NCBI RefSeq assembly: GCF_017832355.1
Contig: NZ_JAFIBY010000008.1
Span: 124,001 to 188,000 of the forward strand
Source: Serratia sp. PL17
Lineage (GTDB): Bacteria > Pseudomonadota > Gammaproteobacteria > Enterobacterales > Enterobacteriaceae
DNA: 64,000 nucleotides
Direction of reading: 5' to 3'
The translations under genes and the position numbers were made by a program. Shown here in pieces: positions 8,109-18,824 of this stretch. The notes below the pieces were generated by a model, which saw only the letters and a list, made by a program, of their open reading frames with translations, was not told where the DNA came from and did no database searches. Positions within the stretch are counted from its first letter, which is position 1; each line of letters starts with the position of its first letter.

Positions 8109-9368
8109 ATGACCAGGATTATTTCTCACCCCTTGCGGGTGGGCTGGCTGCTGCTCGTTTGTTGGGTATCAGCCACCCAAGCGACGGAGCTCACGCTACA
8201 ACAGTCACTGACGGCAGCGGAACGTTATTCCGCCGAACTCTCGGCCAATCGACATCAGGTCAATGCCCTGGCGAGCATGGCAGATTCGGCAATGCAATTG
8301 CCCGATCCCAAGCTGAAGTTCGGTATTGAGAACGTGCCGGTGCAGGGGGGAAATGCCCGGCGTTTCACTCGCGAAGGTATGACGATGGGGCGGGTTGGCA
8401 TCATGCAGGACTATGTCAGCAGCACCAAACGCCAGCGCAAGGCTGATACCTTGCGCGCCGAAGCCAGCAAAACAGATGCAGGCAGCGCCACCATCCGTGC
8501 CCGTTTGCAGCAGCAAACCGCCCAAGCGTGGCTTGAGTTGGCATTGAGCCGGCAAAGCCTGCGTGATGCGACAGCCTTGGTCACGGAGAGCGAACGTCAA
8601 ATCACCACTCAGCGCGCGGGCGTAGCCGGTGGTGGCACGCCGGCCAGTGCGGTGTTGGACGCCCGACTGACGTTGCTGGCCATGCAAGATCGCATCAGCG
8701 AAGCACAGCGGGACGTTAGGGTGGCACAGGCGCGTTTGACGCAACTGACCGGCGTGGCGGCGACGGATACGTCAGGAACCTTGCCGCGCTTTGAACGTTT
8801 GCCGGCTGACAGTGACGTATTGCGACAGGGGATCAGGCAGCACCCCGAAGTACTGCAAGCCAGCCGTGAGGCAGATGTTGCCAAGGCGCGTTCTGCACAG
8901 TCAGAAGTGGCGGCAATACCGGATGTCGGCGTCGAGGTGTATTACGGCAAGCGTGCTGATGATTACGAGGATCTGGCCGGGGTGATGTTTACCGTGGATC
9001 TGCCGCTTTTCCGCTCGCAACGCCAGGATAAGGACTATGCCGCCGATGTGTCTCGCAACATGGAGGCCAACGATCGACTGACGCTGCTGATTCGCGATCA
9101 TCAGGCGCAACTCGATACGCTGTTGGCGCAGTACCAGGCGGCGCAGTTGCAGTGGCAACGTCAGCAGCAGCAGGCCATCCCCTTGCAGCAACAGCGGCTG
9201 ACATTGGTGTTGGCGCAATATCGCACGGGTAAAAGTGACCTGTCCGCGGTGCTGGAAGCGCGGCGTGCGCTGCTCGACAGCCGCCTCAACGCCGGCAAAG
9301 CCGCTCGTGGGCTTGCACAAATCTGGGCCGCTATCCGCTACCTCACCCCACAGGAATCGATGCAATGA
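8109..9368 (+). CDS. cusC: TolC-family outer-membrane channel of the Cu/Ag efflux system
   Basis: This is an outer-membrane efflux protein that forms the exit duct of a tripartite RND pump. The 419-residue product starts at ATG 8109, just after the GGAGG ribosome-binding site; a longer frame from 8073 would overlap cusF. A signal peptide ends near ATQA (about residue 24). The rest has the two repeated helical/strand halves of the OEP family, with long Gln-rich coiled-coil stretches. Unlike E. coli CusC it shows no convincing lipobox. The stop overlaps the adaptor start as ATGA, which supports a single transcript. Confidence 0.88.
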   Translation: MTRIISHPLRVGWLLLVCWVSATQATELTLQQSLTAAERYSAELSANRHQVNALASMADSAMQLPDPKLKFGIENVPVQGGNARRFTREGMTMGRVGIMQDYVSSTKRQRKADTLRAEASKTDAGSATIRARLQQQTAQAWLELALSRQSLRDATALVTESERQITTQRAGVAGGGTPASAVLDARLTLLAMQDRISEAQRDVRVAQARLTQLTGVAATDTSGTLPRFERLPADSDVLRQGIRQHPEVLQASREADVAKARSAQSEVAAIPDVGVEVYYGKRADDYEDLAGVMFTVDLPLFRSQRQDKDYAADVSRNMEANDRLTLLIRDHQAQLDTLLAQYQAAQLQWQRQQQQAIPLQQQRLTLVLAQYRTGKSDLSAVLEARRALLDSRLNAGKAARGLAQIWAAIRYLTPQESMQ

Positions 9369-10816
9369 AAATACAATTCAAGCTGGCGTTATTAGCCGCG
9401 TTGATCGGCAGTGGATTGGCCGGATATTGGTTTGGCTCGCAGGGTGAAACGGCACCGCAAGCAAGCAAGAGCGAGCGACAGGTACTGTATTGGTATGATC
9501 CGATGATGCCAGCTCAGCGCTTTGATAAACCGGGTAAATCTCCCTTTATGGATATGCAACTGGTGCCACGCTATGCCGATGAAGCTGAATCGGAAGGCGG
9601 CGTGACCATCAGTGCGCGCCAGCAACAGAATCTGGGGGTGCGTATCGAGGCTGCGCAGTTACGCACATTGGAACCGCAATTTAGCGCCTTTGGCAGCGTT
9701 GCGACGGATGAGCGCGGCATTCAAATTATCGCTGCTCGTGCCAATGGACTGGTGGAGAAGCTCTATGTTCGTGCCAGCGAGCAACAGGTGAAGAAGGGGG
9801 AAGCGCTGGCGCAGTTGTGGATACCGGACTGGAGTGCGGCGCAGCAGGAGTATCTGGCGATACGCAAGCTGGGTGATACCGAATTGACTGCGGCAGCACG
9901 CCAGCGGTTACAGTTGCTGTTTATGCCCGAGGCGGTAATTCGGCAAGTGGAGCGCACGGGAAAATCCGAGCCACGCGTTAAGATAGTGGCCCCGGAAAAC
10001 GGTTTCGTTAACAAGCTGACCGTTCTTGAAGGTGCGCAGGTGACCGCGGCGCAGAGCCTGTTTGAGATAGCTCGCCTCGACCCGGTGTGGATCCTGGCTG
10101 ATTATCCGCAGGCGCAGGCCGGCTTGTTGAAGGTGGGTGATAAGGTACAGGCCGCCTCCGCCAGTTGGCCGGGGGAGCGTTTTGAGGGAGAAGTAAGCGA
10201 ACTGCTGGCCAATGTCGATCCGCTGACCCGTACTTTCAAGGCACGTATTTTATTGAAGAATCCGCAGCAAAAATTGCGGCCAGGCATGTACCTGCAATTG
10301 ACGCTGTCGCAGAGCACGGTGGGTAAACCGGTGCTGGCGATACCGCAAGAGGCGCTGATCGGCAGCGGCGATCGTAATCGGGTATTGGTTGCTGAAGGGA
10401 GTGGGCATTTCACGCCGGTTGAGGTGGTCGCCGGGCGTACACAGGATGGCTGGGTGGAGATCAAACGCGGCCTGAGTGTAGGGCAACAGGTCGTGACTTC
10501 TGGCCAATTCCTGATCGACTCCGAGGCCAGTATGCGCAGTGCCTTGCCGCAGATGGCGGCAAAGTCAGAGGTTAAACAGTACCAGGCCGAAGGCGTGATT
10601 GAGGCGCTGAATGGCGACACGATTACGCTGTCCCATGGCCCTGTACCGGAATTGCAGTGGCCGGCAATGACCATGGACTTTGCCCTGCCTCCAGGAGGAT
10701 TGCCGACCGGCATCACCTCGGGCGACAAAGTGCAGATCCGCTTTACTGTGGATGATAGGGGTTCGCATATCAGTCAGATAGTACCGATTCACGCTGAGCA
10801 CGGGGGGCACTTATGA
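9365..10816 (+). CDS. cusB: CusB-like periplasmic adaptor with C-terminal CusF domain
   Basis: This is the membrane-fusion protein linking the CusA pump to the outer-membrane channel. An N-terminal membrane anchor is followed by a heavy-metal-binding segment ([20 protein letters not shown], about residues 41-60) with Met ligands, then barrel-sandwich, alpha-hairpin and beta-barrel domains (about 120-400). The last ~75 residues form a fused CusF domain that keeps His, Trp (+8), Met (+3) and Met (+5) in [18 protein letters not shown]. Such fusions are known in some SilB/CusB proteins. The gene overlaps both neighbours by four bases. Confidence 0.92.
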   Translation: MKIQFKLALLAALIGSGLAGYWFGSQGETAPQASKSERQVLYWYDPMMPAQRFDKPGKSPFMDMQLVPRYADEAESEGGVTISARQQQNLGVRIEAAQLRTLEPQFSAFGSVATDERGIQIIAARANGLVEKLYVRASEQQVKKGEALAQLWIPDWSAAQQEYLAIRKLGDTELTAAARQRLQLLFMPEAVIRQVERTGKSEPRVKIVAPENGFVNKLTVLEGAQVTAAQSLFEIARLDPVWILADYPQAQAGLLKVGDKVQAASASWPGERFEGEVSELLANVDPLTRTFKARILLKNPQQKLRPGMYLQLTLSQSTVGKPVLAIPQEALIGSGDRNRVLVAEGSGHFTPVEVVAGRTQDGWVEIKRGLSVGQQVVTSGQFLIDSEASMRSALPQMAAKSEVKQYQAEGVIEALNGDTITLSHGPVPELQWPAMTMDFALPPGGLPTGITSGDKVQIRFTVDDRGSHISQIVPIHAEHGGHL

Positions 10817-13800
10817 TTGCTTTCGTGATCCGTTGGTCGTTGCGTAATCGACTGTTAGTGCTGTTGGCCTCGGCGCTGCTGGCTGGCTGGGGGATATGGG
10901 CCTTGCAGAAAGCGCCACTCGATGCGTTGCCTGACCTGTCCGATGTGCAAGTCATCGTCCGTGCCACCTACCCAGGCAAGGCACCGCAGGTGATTGAAGA
11001 TCAGGTTACCTATCCGTTGACCACCACTTTATTAACGGTGCCGGGTGCCAAGACGGTGCGTGGTTTTTCCATGTTTGGCGACGCCTATGTTTACGTGCTG
11101 TTTGAAGACGGTACCGATCTGTACTGGGCACGTTCTCGGGTATTGGAATCGCTCAGTCAGGTGCAGTCTTCATTACCGGCGCAGGTCAAGGTGGCGCTGG
11201 GGCCGGATGCTACCGGGGTTGGCTGGGTTTATGAATATGCGTTGGTCGATAAAAGCGGGAAACACAGCCTGGCTGATCTACGGGCCCTGCAAGATTGGAC
11301 GCTAAAATTTGAGCTTAAAACTGTCCCCAACGTGGCGGAAGTCGCCAGCGTAGGCGGTATGGTGCGCCAGTATCAAGTGGTGTTGGATCCGCAAAGCCTG
11401 CGTGCGTTGAATATCACCCATCAGCAGGTCGTGAGTGCCCTTCAGGACGCCAATCAAGAGGGTGGCGGCGCGCTGCTGGAGATGGGCGAGGCGGAATATA
11501 TGGTGCGCACCTCGGGTTACCTGAAAAAACTGAGTGATTTCTCCAACGTGGTAATCACCGTTCGTGATGGGGTACCCATCCTGCTTTCACAGGTGGCGAC
11601 CTTGCGTGAGGGGCCGGAGATTCGCCGTGGTGTCGCGGAGCTTAACGGCGAGGGGGAAGTTGCAGGCGGCATTGTCGTGATGCGCTACGGCAAAAATGCG
11701 CTGGAAACCATTAATGCGTTGAAGGTGAAGTTGCAGGCGATCCAGCAGAGCTTGCCGCCTGGCGTGGAGATTGTGACGGTTTATGACCGTTCTCAGTTGA
11801 TTGAGCATGCCATTGAAACCTTGTCCCATAAGCTGCTGGAAGAGTTTATCGTGGTGGCGCTGGTGTGCACCTTGTTCCTGTTCCATTTCCGTTCGGCGCT
11901 GGTGGCGATGATTACGCTGCCGCTCGGCATCCTCGGGGCCTTTGTGGTGATGCATTACCAAGGGGTGAACGCCAATATCATGTCACTGGGTGGGATAGCC
12001 ATCGCGATCGGTGCCATGGTGGATGCCGCGATCGTCATGATCGAGAATATGCATAAGGTGCTGGAGCAGTGGCGACAGCGCCATCCGGGGCAGCAGCCGA
12101 CATCGGCGGATTATTGGCGTATTTCAGAGCAGGCGGCGGTAGAGGTCGGGCCCGCACTCTTTTGCAGTTTGCTGATTATTACCCTGTCCTTTATCCCTGT
12201 CTTCACATTACAGGCACAGGAAGGGCGGATGTTTTCACCGCTGGCCTACACCAAAACCTATGCCATGGCGGTGGCCGCCGGGTTAGGGATTACGCTGGTG
12301 CCGGTGCTGATGGGGTATTTTATTCGTGGTCGCATTCCCGACGAGCATGCCAATCCGATCAACCGTTGGTTGATCCGCCTGTACCAACCGGTGTTGGCTG
12401 CGGTGCTGGCGAGGCCCAAAACCACGCTCGGGGTTTCACTATTACTGCTGCTGTTAACGCTGTATCCGCTCAGTCGTTTGGGCAGCGAATTTATGCCCCA
12501 GCTCGACGAAGGTGATCTGCTGTATATGCCATCGTCATTGCCGGGGATGTCGGCGCGCGAGGCGAGCCGGTTGCTGCAACTCACCGACCGGTTGATTAAA
12601 ACCGTGCCCGAGGTCGCGACGGTATTTGGTAAAGCAGGACGGGCGGAGAGCGCCACCGATCCTGCCCCTCTGACCATGCTGGAAACCACCATTCGTTTCA
12701 AGCCGCGTGACCAGTGGCGGCCTGGCATGACCATGGACAAGCTGGTGGCTGAACTGGACGCTGTGGTCAAGGTGCCAGGCATTGCCAACGTTTGGGTTCC
12801 ACCTATCCGCAACCGTCTGGATATGCTGGCCACCGGGATAAAAAGCCCGGTCGGTATCAAGGTGAACGGCAATAACATGGCCGATATTGAACGGATTTCC
12901 GGGCAAATTGAGCAGGTGGTGAAGCCTGTGCCGGGCGTCACCTCAGCGCTGGCGGAACGTATTACCGGCGGGCGCTACGTGGATATTGATATTGATCGCC
13001 AGCGGGCGGCACGTTATGGCGTCTCGGTAAAAGAGCTGCAATCTATGGTGGCAACGCTGGTGGGGGGCGAAAACATCGGTGAAACCATTGAAGGCCGAGC
13101 GCGTTATCCCATCAATGTGCGTTACCCGCGTGAGGTTCGCGACTCGGTGCAGCAACTGCAGGCGTTACCGGTGCTGACAGCCAGCGGAGGGCAGGTGCCG
13201 CTGTCTATGCTGGCTGACATTCGGGTTACTGAAGGACCGCCGATGCTGAAAAGTGAAAACGCCCGACTCTCCAATTGGATTTATGTTGACCTGCGTGGAC
13301 GCGATCTTAAATCGGCGGTGGAAGAGATGCAGCAAGCGGTGTCACAGCAGGTTAAGTTGCCTGCGGGAGTATCCTTGAGCTGGTCAGGGCAGTTTGAATA
13401 TCTGGAGCGCGCTAGCGCCCAGTTGAAGGTCGTGCTACCGGTCATGTTGGCGATCATTTTCGTGCTGCTGTTCGTCACCTTTAGCAGCGTGCGGGATGCA
13501 TTACTGATCATGGCGACGTTACCATTTGCACTGATCGGCGGCGTGTGGTTGTTGTATTTGCTCAACTACAACCTGTCGGTGGCGGGGGCGGTGGGCTTTA
13601 TCGCGTTGGCCGGTGTGGCGGCGGAATTTGGCGTAATCATGGTGCTGTATTTAAACCATGCGTTGGAGAAACACCGTCAGCCAGGGCAGCCGTTAACGCA
13701 ACAACAGCTGATGGATGCAATTAGCGAAGGTGCCGTATTGCGGGTCAGGCCAAAAGTGATGACGGTTGCCACCATTATGGCGGGATTATTGCCGATCATG

Positions 13801-13932
13801 TGGGGCAACGGCGCCGGCTCTGAAGTGATGCGACGTATTGCCGCACCGATGATTGGCGGGATGCTTAGTGCGCCCCTGTTGTCGATGTTGGTGATACCGG
13901 TGGCCTATTTGTTACTGCACCGCAAAGGATGA
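10813..13932 (+). CDS. cusA: CusA-like heavy-metal efflux RND pump (Cu/Ag)
   Basis: This is the proton-driven inner-membrane pump of the HME-RND class, taking Cu(I)/Ag(I) from the periplasm or cytoplasm to the outer-membrane channel. At 1039 residues it is full length. TM1 lies at residues 10-30, two large periplasmic loops follow TM1 and TM7, and TM4 carries the charged motif [13 protein letters not shown] characteristic of HME pumps. Methionines are present in the porter loop (for example [18 protein letters not shown]). It ends the operon; a hairpin follows. No CusRS or CueR-type regulator gene adjoins the operon, so control is presumably from elsewhere. Confidence 0.95.
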   Translation: MIAFVIRWSLRNRLLVLLASALLAGWGIWALQKAPLDALPDLSDVQVIVRATYPGKAPQVIEDQVTYPLTTTLLTVPGAKTVRGFSMFGDAYVYVLFEDGTDLYWARSRVLESLSQVQSSLPAQVKVALGPDATGVGWVYEYALVDKSGKHSLADLRALQDWTLKFELKTVPNVAEVASVGGMVRQYQVVLDPQSLRALNITHQQVVSALQDANQEGGGALLEMGEAEYMVRTSGYLKKLSDFSNVVITVRDGVPILLSQVATLREGPEIRRGVAELNGEGEVAGGIVVMRYGKNALETINALKVKLQAIQQSLPPGVEIVTVYDRSQLIEHAIETLSHKLLEEFIVVALVCTLFLFHFRSALVAMITLPLGILGAFVVMHYQGVNANIMSLGGIAIAIGAMVDAAIVMIENMHKVLEQWRQRHPGQQPTSADYWRISEQAAVEVGPALFCSLLIITLSFIPVFTLQAQEGRMFSPLAYTKTYAMAVAAGLGITLVPVLMGYFIRGRIPDEHANPINRWLIRLYQPVLAAVLARPKTTLGVSLLLLLLTLYPLSRLGSEFMPQLDEGDLLYMPSSLPGMSAREASRLLQLTDRLIKTVPEVATVFGKAGRAESATDPAPLTMLETTIRFKPRDQWRPGMTMDKLVAELDAVVKVPGIANVWVPPIRNRLDMLATGIKSPVGIKVNGNNMADIERISGQIEQVVKPVPGVTSALAERITGGRYVDIDIDRQRAARYGVSVKELQSMVATLVGGENIGETIEGRARYPINVRYPREVRDSVQQLQALPVLTASGGQVPLSMLADIRVTEGPPMLKSENARLSNWIYVDLRGRDLKSAVEEMQQAVSQQVKLPAGVSLSWSGQFEYLERASAQLKVVLPVMLAIIFVLLFVTFSSVRDALLIMATLPFALIGGVWLLYLLNYNLSVAGAVGFIALAGVAAEFGVIMVLYLNHALEKHRQPGQPLTQQQLMDAISEGAVLRVRPKVMTVATIMAGLLPIMWGNGAGSEVMRRIAAPMIGGMLSAPLLSMLVIPVAYLLLHRKG

Positions 13933-13938
13933 CACCAT

Positions 13939-13967
13939 GAGGGTGCAGTTTTACCTACTGCACCCTC
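13939..13967. terminator. Hairpin between convergent cusA and apbE
   Basis: A perfect 10-bp stem GAGGGTGCAG/CTGCACCCTC with a 9-nt loop lies in the 54-bp convergent spacer. There is no strong T tract on either side, so termination efficiency is uncertain. Confidence 0.65.
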
Positions 13968-13986
13968 GTTATCACTATCCCAGAAA

Positions 13987-15018
13987 TTATTTCACCAGGA
14001 ACGCTGTAAACTGCGGTGTCATCACCGCGCTGAAACCGTCATCGGTTTTGCTGATCAAATACACCGCCAGCCCTTTATCTTCCGCCAGTTTGAGCGCTTT
14101 TTCTGTGCCCAGAACCATCAGCCCAGTGTCCCAACCGTCGGCTTCCAATGCGGTGGGGGCGATCACGGTGGCGGATACCAGGCGGTGGGTGATCGGCCGG
14201 CCCGTCGTGGGATCGATCACGTGCGAATAGCGTTGCCCATCTTGTTCGAAGTAGTTGCGGTAACTGCCGGACGTACTGATGCCGTAGCCTTGCAGATCAA
14301 CCAGCGCCTGCACGGCATTTTCACGATCGGTCGGTTTTTGGATCGCCACTCGCCAGGCGTTACCCTTGCCGTTAACACCGCGCGAGGAGACTGCACCACC
14401 GACGGACACCAAATAGTTGGTGATGCCATTGCGCGCCATCAGTTGTACCAGTTGGTCGACGCCATAGCCCTCGCCCATTGTCGAGAGGTCGACATACATT
14501 TCTGGCAGGTCTTTCTGTAGCCATTCGCCGCGATTGTCGCTGATCAGTTTGAGGTGTTGCAGGCCAACATTTTTTTGCGCCGCCTCTATTTGTTGTTGGC
14601 TCGGTACTTTTACCGCGCGCTTATCCGGCCCAAAGCCCCACAGATTCACCAGGGGGCCAACGGTAATATTCATTGCGCCCTGAGTATCGCGGCCAATACG
14701 TTGAGCCATCAAGATGATGTCTGCCATGCCGCGTGGGATGGGCTGTGGATCAGCGCTCTGCGTTTGATTAAAACGCGACAGTACCGAATCAGTACGGTAA
14801 GTAGAAATATCGTCATTAGCCCGTTCCAACACGGCATCGACCTGCTGCTGTAACTGCTGCTTATCGACGGCGATATCCCCGCTGACTTTGACGCTGTAGA
14901 AGGTCCCCATGGTTTTGCCCTCGAGATCAATCTGCGGGCGGGAGTCCTGGTCATTACAGGCGGTCAACAGGCTGAGCGTCACACTCAGCAAAAGCCCTTT
15001 GGCAAAAACGTTAGCCAT
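13987..15018 (-). CDS. apbE: FAD:protein FMN transferase ApbE (lipoprotein)
   Basis: ApbE transfers FMN from FAD to a threonine of target proteins such as NqrB/NqrC or RnfG/RnfD in the periplasm. The start at 15018 is chosen because an AAAGGA ribosome-binding site precedes it and the product then begins with a lipoprotein signal (lipobox LTAC, Cys about residue 21). The frame stays open to 15195 but that extension is cysteine-rich and unlike the family. Family features include GKTMGTFYSVKVSG near the N-terminus, the GGAVSSRG segment and the metal-binding HVIDPTTGRPI motif. The length, 343 residues, is usual. It is convergent with cusA and stands alone. Confidence 0.93.
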   Translation of the reverse strand: MANVFAKGLLLSVTLSLLTACNDQDSRPQIDLEGKTMGTFYSVKVSGDIAVDKQQLQQQVDAVLERANDDISTYRTDSVLSRFNQTQSADPQPIPRGMADIILMAQRIGRDTQGAMNITVGPLVNLWGFGPDKRAVKVPSQQQIEAAQKNVGLQHLKLISDNRGEWLQKDLPEMYVDLSTMGEGYGVDQLVQLMARNGITNYLVSVGGAVSSRGVNGKGNAWRVAIQKPTDRENAVQALVDLQGYGISTSGSYRNYFEQDGQRYSHVIDPTTGRPITHRLVSATVIAPTALEADGWDTGLMVLGTEKALKLAEDKGLAVYLISKTDDGFSAVMTPQFTAFLVK

Positions 15019-15296
15019 AAAAAATCCTTTGAAACAGAGGAGGGCGCTACAAATAAAGCAAAGTGCGACAAATGAAAAGCAGAGATAGCCAAAATAACGG
15101 GCGGTGCATCGAGGTGGCCACTGAACGCACCCCGGTAGTATGCAGACAATACGTGACCGAGGGCGTGCCGGCAGCCCACAAAGAGGTGGTTTCAAGAATG
15201 GCGGTTAAAAGGTAACAAAGCATTTTTCTGGCGTTACTTGTGTGCTTGGGCTAACGTCTGCTTCCCGATCCTTGATTGTTTTTTGAAGCGCTCAAC

Positions 15297-16409
15297 ATGA
15301 GTTCAAACGCCGCTGTTCGGCTGATTCAGCCATTCCTGAAAGATCGTTTCTTACATATCCTGTTGCTGGCCGGTGTGCTGATGGCCGCCTTCAATCCACA
15401 ACAGCTGCCAGAGCTTAACCGTTTTATTGACTGGCGTACCATCATCACGCTGCTGGGGTTGATGTTATTGACCAAAGGGGTTGAGGTCAGTGGCTATTTT
15501 GATTTTATCGGTCGTCAGATCGTCAACAGGCTGCACAGTGAACGACGGCTGGCGCTGTTTTTAGTGTTTTCTGCCGCGCTGCTGTCGTCGTTCCTGACCA
15601 ACGACGTGGCGCTGTTTATTGTCATTCCACTAACCATCACGCTAAAAAAACTGTCTTCGTTGCCGATTAGCCGGTTGATTATCTTCCAGGCGCTGGCGGT
15701 TAATGCCGGCTCGTTGTTGACGCCAATCGGCAACCCGCAGAACATTTTGCTTTGGAGTAAATCCTCGCTGTCTTTCTTGGGTTTTATTGCCCAAATGTTG
15801 CCTTTTGGCGCGGTAATGCTGGCTAGCCTGTTGTTGTTGACCTGGTTCAGCTTCCCGCCACGGGAGATCGTTAAGGTTCCGCACACCGAAGGCTACCCGT
15901 ATCAACGGCATTTGTTGTTGAGCTGCGTGGTGCTGTATGTGATTTTTCTGCTGTCTCTGGATATGGGATTGCCGCTGTACGGTCTGTTGGCTGTTTTCGC
16001 CGGCTTTTTACTGCTGGCTCGCCGGGTGTTGCTGCAGATTGACTGGAGCCTGATTTTTGTTTTTATCGCCATGTTTATCGACGTGGGGTTGTTCACCCGA
16101 CTTGAGGCGATCCAATCCTGGTTCGCTGGCCTCTCTTCGTTGAGCAACGGCGGAATTTATGCGCTGGGAATTGGCCTGTCACAGATAATCAGCAATGTGC
16201 CTGCCACCATTCTATTGCTCAATTATGTGCCTTCAAGCCAACTGTTGGCTTATGCGGTGAATGCCGGTGGCTTTGGGTTGGCGATCGGCTCGTTGGCGAA
16301 CCTGATTGCTTTGCGTATGGCGGGCGAGCGTAAAATCTGGCTGAAATTCCATTACTACTCATTGCCATTGTTGGCGTGGGGTGGGGTAGTGGGCTGGTTG
16401 CTGGCCTAA
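15297..16409 (+). CDS. ybiR: YbiR-like inner-membrane transporter (ArsB/CitM superfamily)
   Basis: This is a polytopic protein of 370 residues with about ten hydrophobic segments, related to E. coli YbiR in the ion-transporter (Na+/H+ antiporter-like ArsB/NhaD/CitM) superfamily. Family-type motifs are SSFLTNDVALFIVIPLT (about residues 103-119) and the TPIGNPQNILLWS loop (about 149-161), with a second half ending in SNVPATILLLNY. The substrate is unknown. The ATG at 15297 gives a length close to YbiR; a TTG seven codons upstream is less likely. It is divergent from apbE and convergent with pepT. Confidence 0.85.
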   Translation: MSSNAAVRLIQPFLKDRFLHILLLAGVLMAAFNPQQLPELNRFIDWRTIITLLGLMLLTKGVEVSGYFDFIGRQIVNRLHSERRLALFLVFSAALLSSFLTNDVALFIVIPLTITLKKLSSLPISRLIIFQALAVNAGSLLTPIGNPQNILLWSKSSLSFLGFIAQMLPFGAVMLASLLLLTWFSFPPREIVKVPHTEGYPYQRHLLLSCVVLYVIFLLSLDMGLPLYGLLAVFAGFLLLARRVLLQIDWSLIFVFIAMFIDVGLFTRLEAIQSWFAGLSSLSNGGIYALGIGLSQIISNVPATILLLNYVPSSQLLAYAVNAGGFGLAIGSLANLIALRMAGERKIWLKFHYYSLPLLAWGGVVGWLLA

Positions 16410-16439
16410 GCGCGATATCTTTGCATGAAATATCGCGCT
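16409..16439. terminator. Hairpin between convergent ybiR and pepT
   Basis: A perfect 10-bp stem AGCGCGATAT/ATATCGCGCT with an 11-nt loop begins at the ybiR stop codon and lies 17 bp from the pepT stop. It lacks a T tract, so it may act as a weak bidirectional terminator or an mRNA 3'-end barrier. Confidence 0.65.
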
Positions 16440-16455
16440 GGGGGCCGTGTGGCTG

Positions 16456-17688
16456 CTACCCGCGGGCAGCCAGTAAACAAATGCTGCGAGTCACCTGATA
16501 TGACTTCATAAACGCACTGACCGGCAGGAACTCAAAGCGTGAATGGAAATTGTGTGCACCGGTGAAGTAATTGGGGGTTACCAGCCCGCGGCTGGAGAGC
16601 GCTGCGCCGTCAGTGCCCCCTCGCATGGGGATAACTTTTGGTGGAATGCCGTGGGCGGCGAGGGCGCCGAATATCAGCTCAATGGCGCGTTTATCATCAC
16701 CGATAGAGTTGCTGATGTTGCTGTAGATATCGGTAACAGTACAGCTCACTTTGGCGCGCGGGTAGTTTGCCGCCACCTGCTGTACCACTTCTTGTATCCG
16801 TGCTTTACGCGCATTGAACGCCGCCAGATCAAAATCACGGATCGACACTTTTAAGGTGGCGAGGTTGGCGTTGGCCACCATGTCGTTGAACCAGAAATAG
16901 CCCTCGCGCCCTTCGGTATGTTCTGGCGTGTCTCGACTGTCGAATTGGTTAATGATGTCATTGGCGATGCGAATCGGGTTGATCAGGATATTCTTCGCCG
17001 ACATGGGGTGCGCAGTAACGCCCTCAATATGGATCTCCGCCGCTGCGGCGTTGAAGTTTTCATAGACCACTTCACCCAGCTCGCAACAGTCAATGGTATA
17101 GGCGAAATCTACGTCAAAGCGCGTCAAATCCAGCGCCTTGGCACCGCGCAGGCCAATCTCTTCGTCCGGTACAAAGGCCACCAGAATATCACCGTGGCGA
17201 TCTGTAGCGCTCAGGTTAGCCAGCAAGGTCATCACGACTGTCACTGCCGCCTTGTTGTCCGCGCCGAGCACGCTGGTGCCGTCGCTGAAAATAATATCTT
17301 CATTTGGATAGGCGAGAATTTCCGGGTGCTCAGCGGTACGCAGCCAGATGTCATGTTCCGCGTTAAGGCAGAGATCTTGACCGCTAAAGTGCAGGCACTG
17401 TGGGTGGATATGCGCTGACAGGCCGACGTCAACGGTATCGATATGGGTGATAAAACCGATGCGCGGTGCGCCTGGTTGGTTACCGGGCTTGCGTGCGGTG
17501 ACGGTCGCATGATCATCGATCTGTACGTCTTGCATCCCCAACTGGCGCAGTTCGGCCGCCAGCAGCTTGGCCATGTCATGCTGCCCCGGCGTGCTGGGCA
17601 GGGCCGGGGCAGCGGCATCGCTCTGGCTGGTTACCGCCAGATAGCGGAAGAAACGTTCGGTGAGCTGTTCGGCTAAGGCGCGGGTCAT
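16456..17688 (-). CDS. pepT: Peptidase T family aminotripeptidase
   Basis: PepT is a cytoplasmic di-zinc aminotripeptidase of the M20 family. This 410-residue protein has the expected metal and catalytic motifs: HIDTVD (first metal histidine and catalytic Asp), GTSVLGADNKAA (bridging Asp), VPDEEIG (catalytic Glu plus metal Glu), the YTIDC Asp, and the C-terminal FTGAHNFHSRFE histidine. Its sequence departs clearly from E. coli PepT (for example GADNKAA instead of GADDKAG and DCCELGE instead of DGGGVGE), so it may be a paralogue with changed substrate preference. It stands alone, divergent from the EEP-family gene. Confidence 0.85.
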   Translation of the reverse strand: MTRALAEQLTERFFRYLAVTSQSDAAAPALPSTPGQHDMAKLLAAELRQLGMQDVQIDDHATVTARKPGNQPGAPRIGFITHIDTVDVGLSAHIHPQCLHFSGQDLCLNAEHDIWLRTAEHPEILAYPNEDIIFSDGTSVLGADNKAAVTVVMTLLANLSATDRHGDILVAFVPDEEIGLRGAKALDLTRFDVDFAYTIDCCELGEVVYENFNAAAAEIHIEGVTAHPMSAKNILINPIRIANDIINQFDSRDTPEHTEGREGYFWFNDMVANANLATLKVSIRDFDLAAFNARKARIQEVVQQVAANYPRAKVSCTVTDIYSNISNSIGDDKRAIELIFGALAAHGIPPKVIPMRGGTDGAALSSRGLVTPNYFTGAHNFHSRFEFLPVSAFMKSYQVTRSICLLAARG

Positions 17689-17902
17689 TTGGGTTCCTCT
17701 CGATAAGCGGTCTATCGGTTTTAAAGCTAATTCAGCCGGTTGTCCAATGGTGCAATACTTTCACTGTCGGAATGCGAGATGCGGCGCAGAATAAAAAAAT
17801 AGCGAGATAACTAGGAAATAGTCGCGGGTAACTGCGGCAAAATCATTGTTAGCTGTGGGGTGCGGGTGCCCCAACAAAAATCTGAACGCTAAAGGAGAAT
17901 TC

Positions 17903-18799
17903 ATGCGCTCACGTCATGCTTTGCTTATTACTCTGTTATCCCTGGGAATATCTCATACGGCCTGGTCCTCTACCGACGGCGGCCATGCCAACAGCAATGC
18001 CAATAGCCGCGAAGTGGCCAGCGCACTGGGTGGCTTGAAGAACAAAACCTATAACCTGGAACAGGCCCCGAAGATCCGCGTAGCCAGCTTTAATATTGCT
18101 GCCGGCAAGGTCAGCGATATGACCGCCATCGCCAAGGCCATCAAGGCGATGAACGTTGACGTGGTGGCATTACAGGAAGTGGACAAACTGACGGGCCGCA
18201 GCGGTAAATTGGATCAGGCTGCGGAGCTGGCCAAGCTGACAGGCATGCACGTGGTCTTTGGTCGCGCGATTGACTTTGACGGCGGCGAATATGGCCTGGC
18301 GTTTCTGTCAAAATATCCGCTGCATGACAGCAAGATTTACCCACTGCCGTCCGGGCAGCGTGAACAGCGCATTGCTTTCAGCGCCCAGACCGACGTGCCC
18401 GAGTTCCCGGCCCCCATCACCCTGATCAATACTCATCTGGATACCAAAGAAGATCCGGCCATGCGTTTGGATCAGGTGCGTGAGTTAAACGACCGTACCA
18501 TTGAAATGCGTGGCATCAAGCTGTTGTTCGGCGACATGAACGATGTCCCGGGCAGCGTTACCTGGACTGAACTCAGCCGTTACTGGAACGACATTATGCC
18601 TGCCGCACAAGATGGTCGCAGTTGGCCGGCGGAAAATGCCGAAATTAAAGTCGATTACATCTTTAGCGGCAATGCGCAGCGCTGGCATCTGGACAGCCTG
18701 ACGGTGCCAAACGCCAGCGGTGACTGGAATGGCATCCACTGGCCGGCGGTTAGCGATCATCTGCCGATAGTGGCAGAACTGCGGCTGACCGAGCAGTAA
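17903..18799 (+). CDS. Exported endonuclease/exonuclease/phosphatase family protein
   Basis: This is a 298-residue EEP-fold metal-dependent hydrolase. The ATG at 17903 follows a strong AAAGGAGAA site and gives a signal peptide ending near TAWS (about residue 20), so it should act in the periplasm or outside. The fold's active-site set is visible: VASFNIA, ALQEVDK (metal Glu), NTHLDT (His-Leu-Asp), FGDMND (Asp/Asn) and the final SDHLPIVAEL (catalytic Asp-His). Relatives cleave nucleic acids, phosphoinositides or sphingomyelin, so the substrate cannot be assigned. It is flanked by divergent pepT and convergent MocR genes, with no operon partner. Confidence 0.85.
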   Translation: MRSRHALLITLLSLGISHTAWSSTDGGHANSNANSREVASALGGLKNKTYNLEQAPKIRVASFNIAAGKVSDMTAIAKAIKAMNVDVVALQEVDKLTGRSGKLDQAAELAKLTGMHVVFGRAIDFDGGEYGLAFLSKYPLHDSKIYPLPSGQREQRIAFSAQTDVPEFPAPITLINTHLDTKEDPAMRLDQVRELNDRTIEMRGIKLLFGDMNDVPGSVTWTELSRYWNDIMPAAQDGRSWPAENAEIKVDYIFSGNAQRWHLDSLTVPNASGDWNGIHWPAVSDHLPIVAELRLTEQ

Positions 18800-18824
18800 T
18801 GTCACCGAAAGCGATGTTGCAAAT

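Noticed and set aside
12258-12941. 227-codon open frame antisense to cusA
   Set aside because: It is fully inside cusA, with a Ser-rich composition typical of reverse-frame translations.
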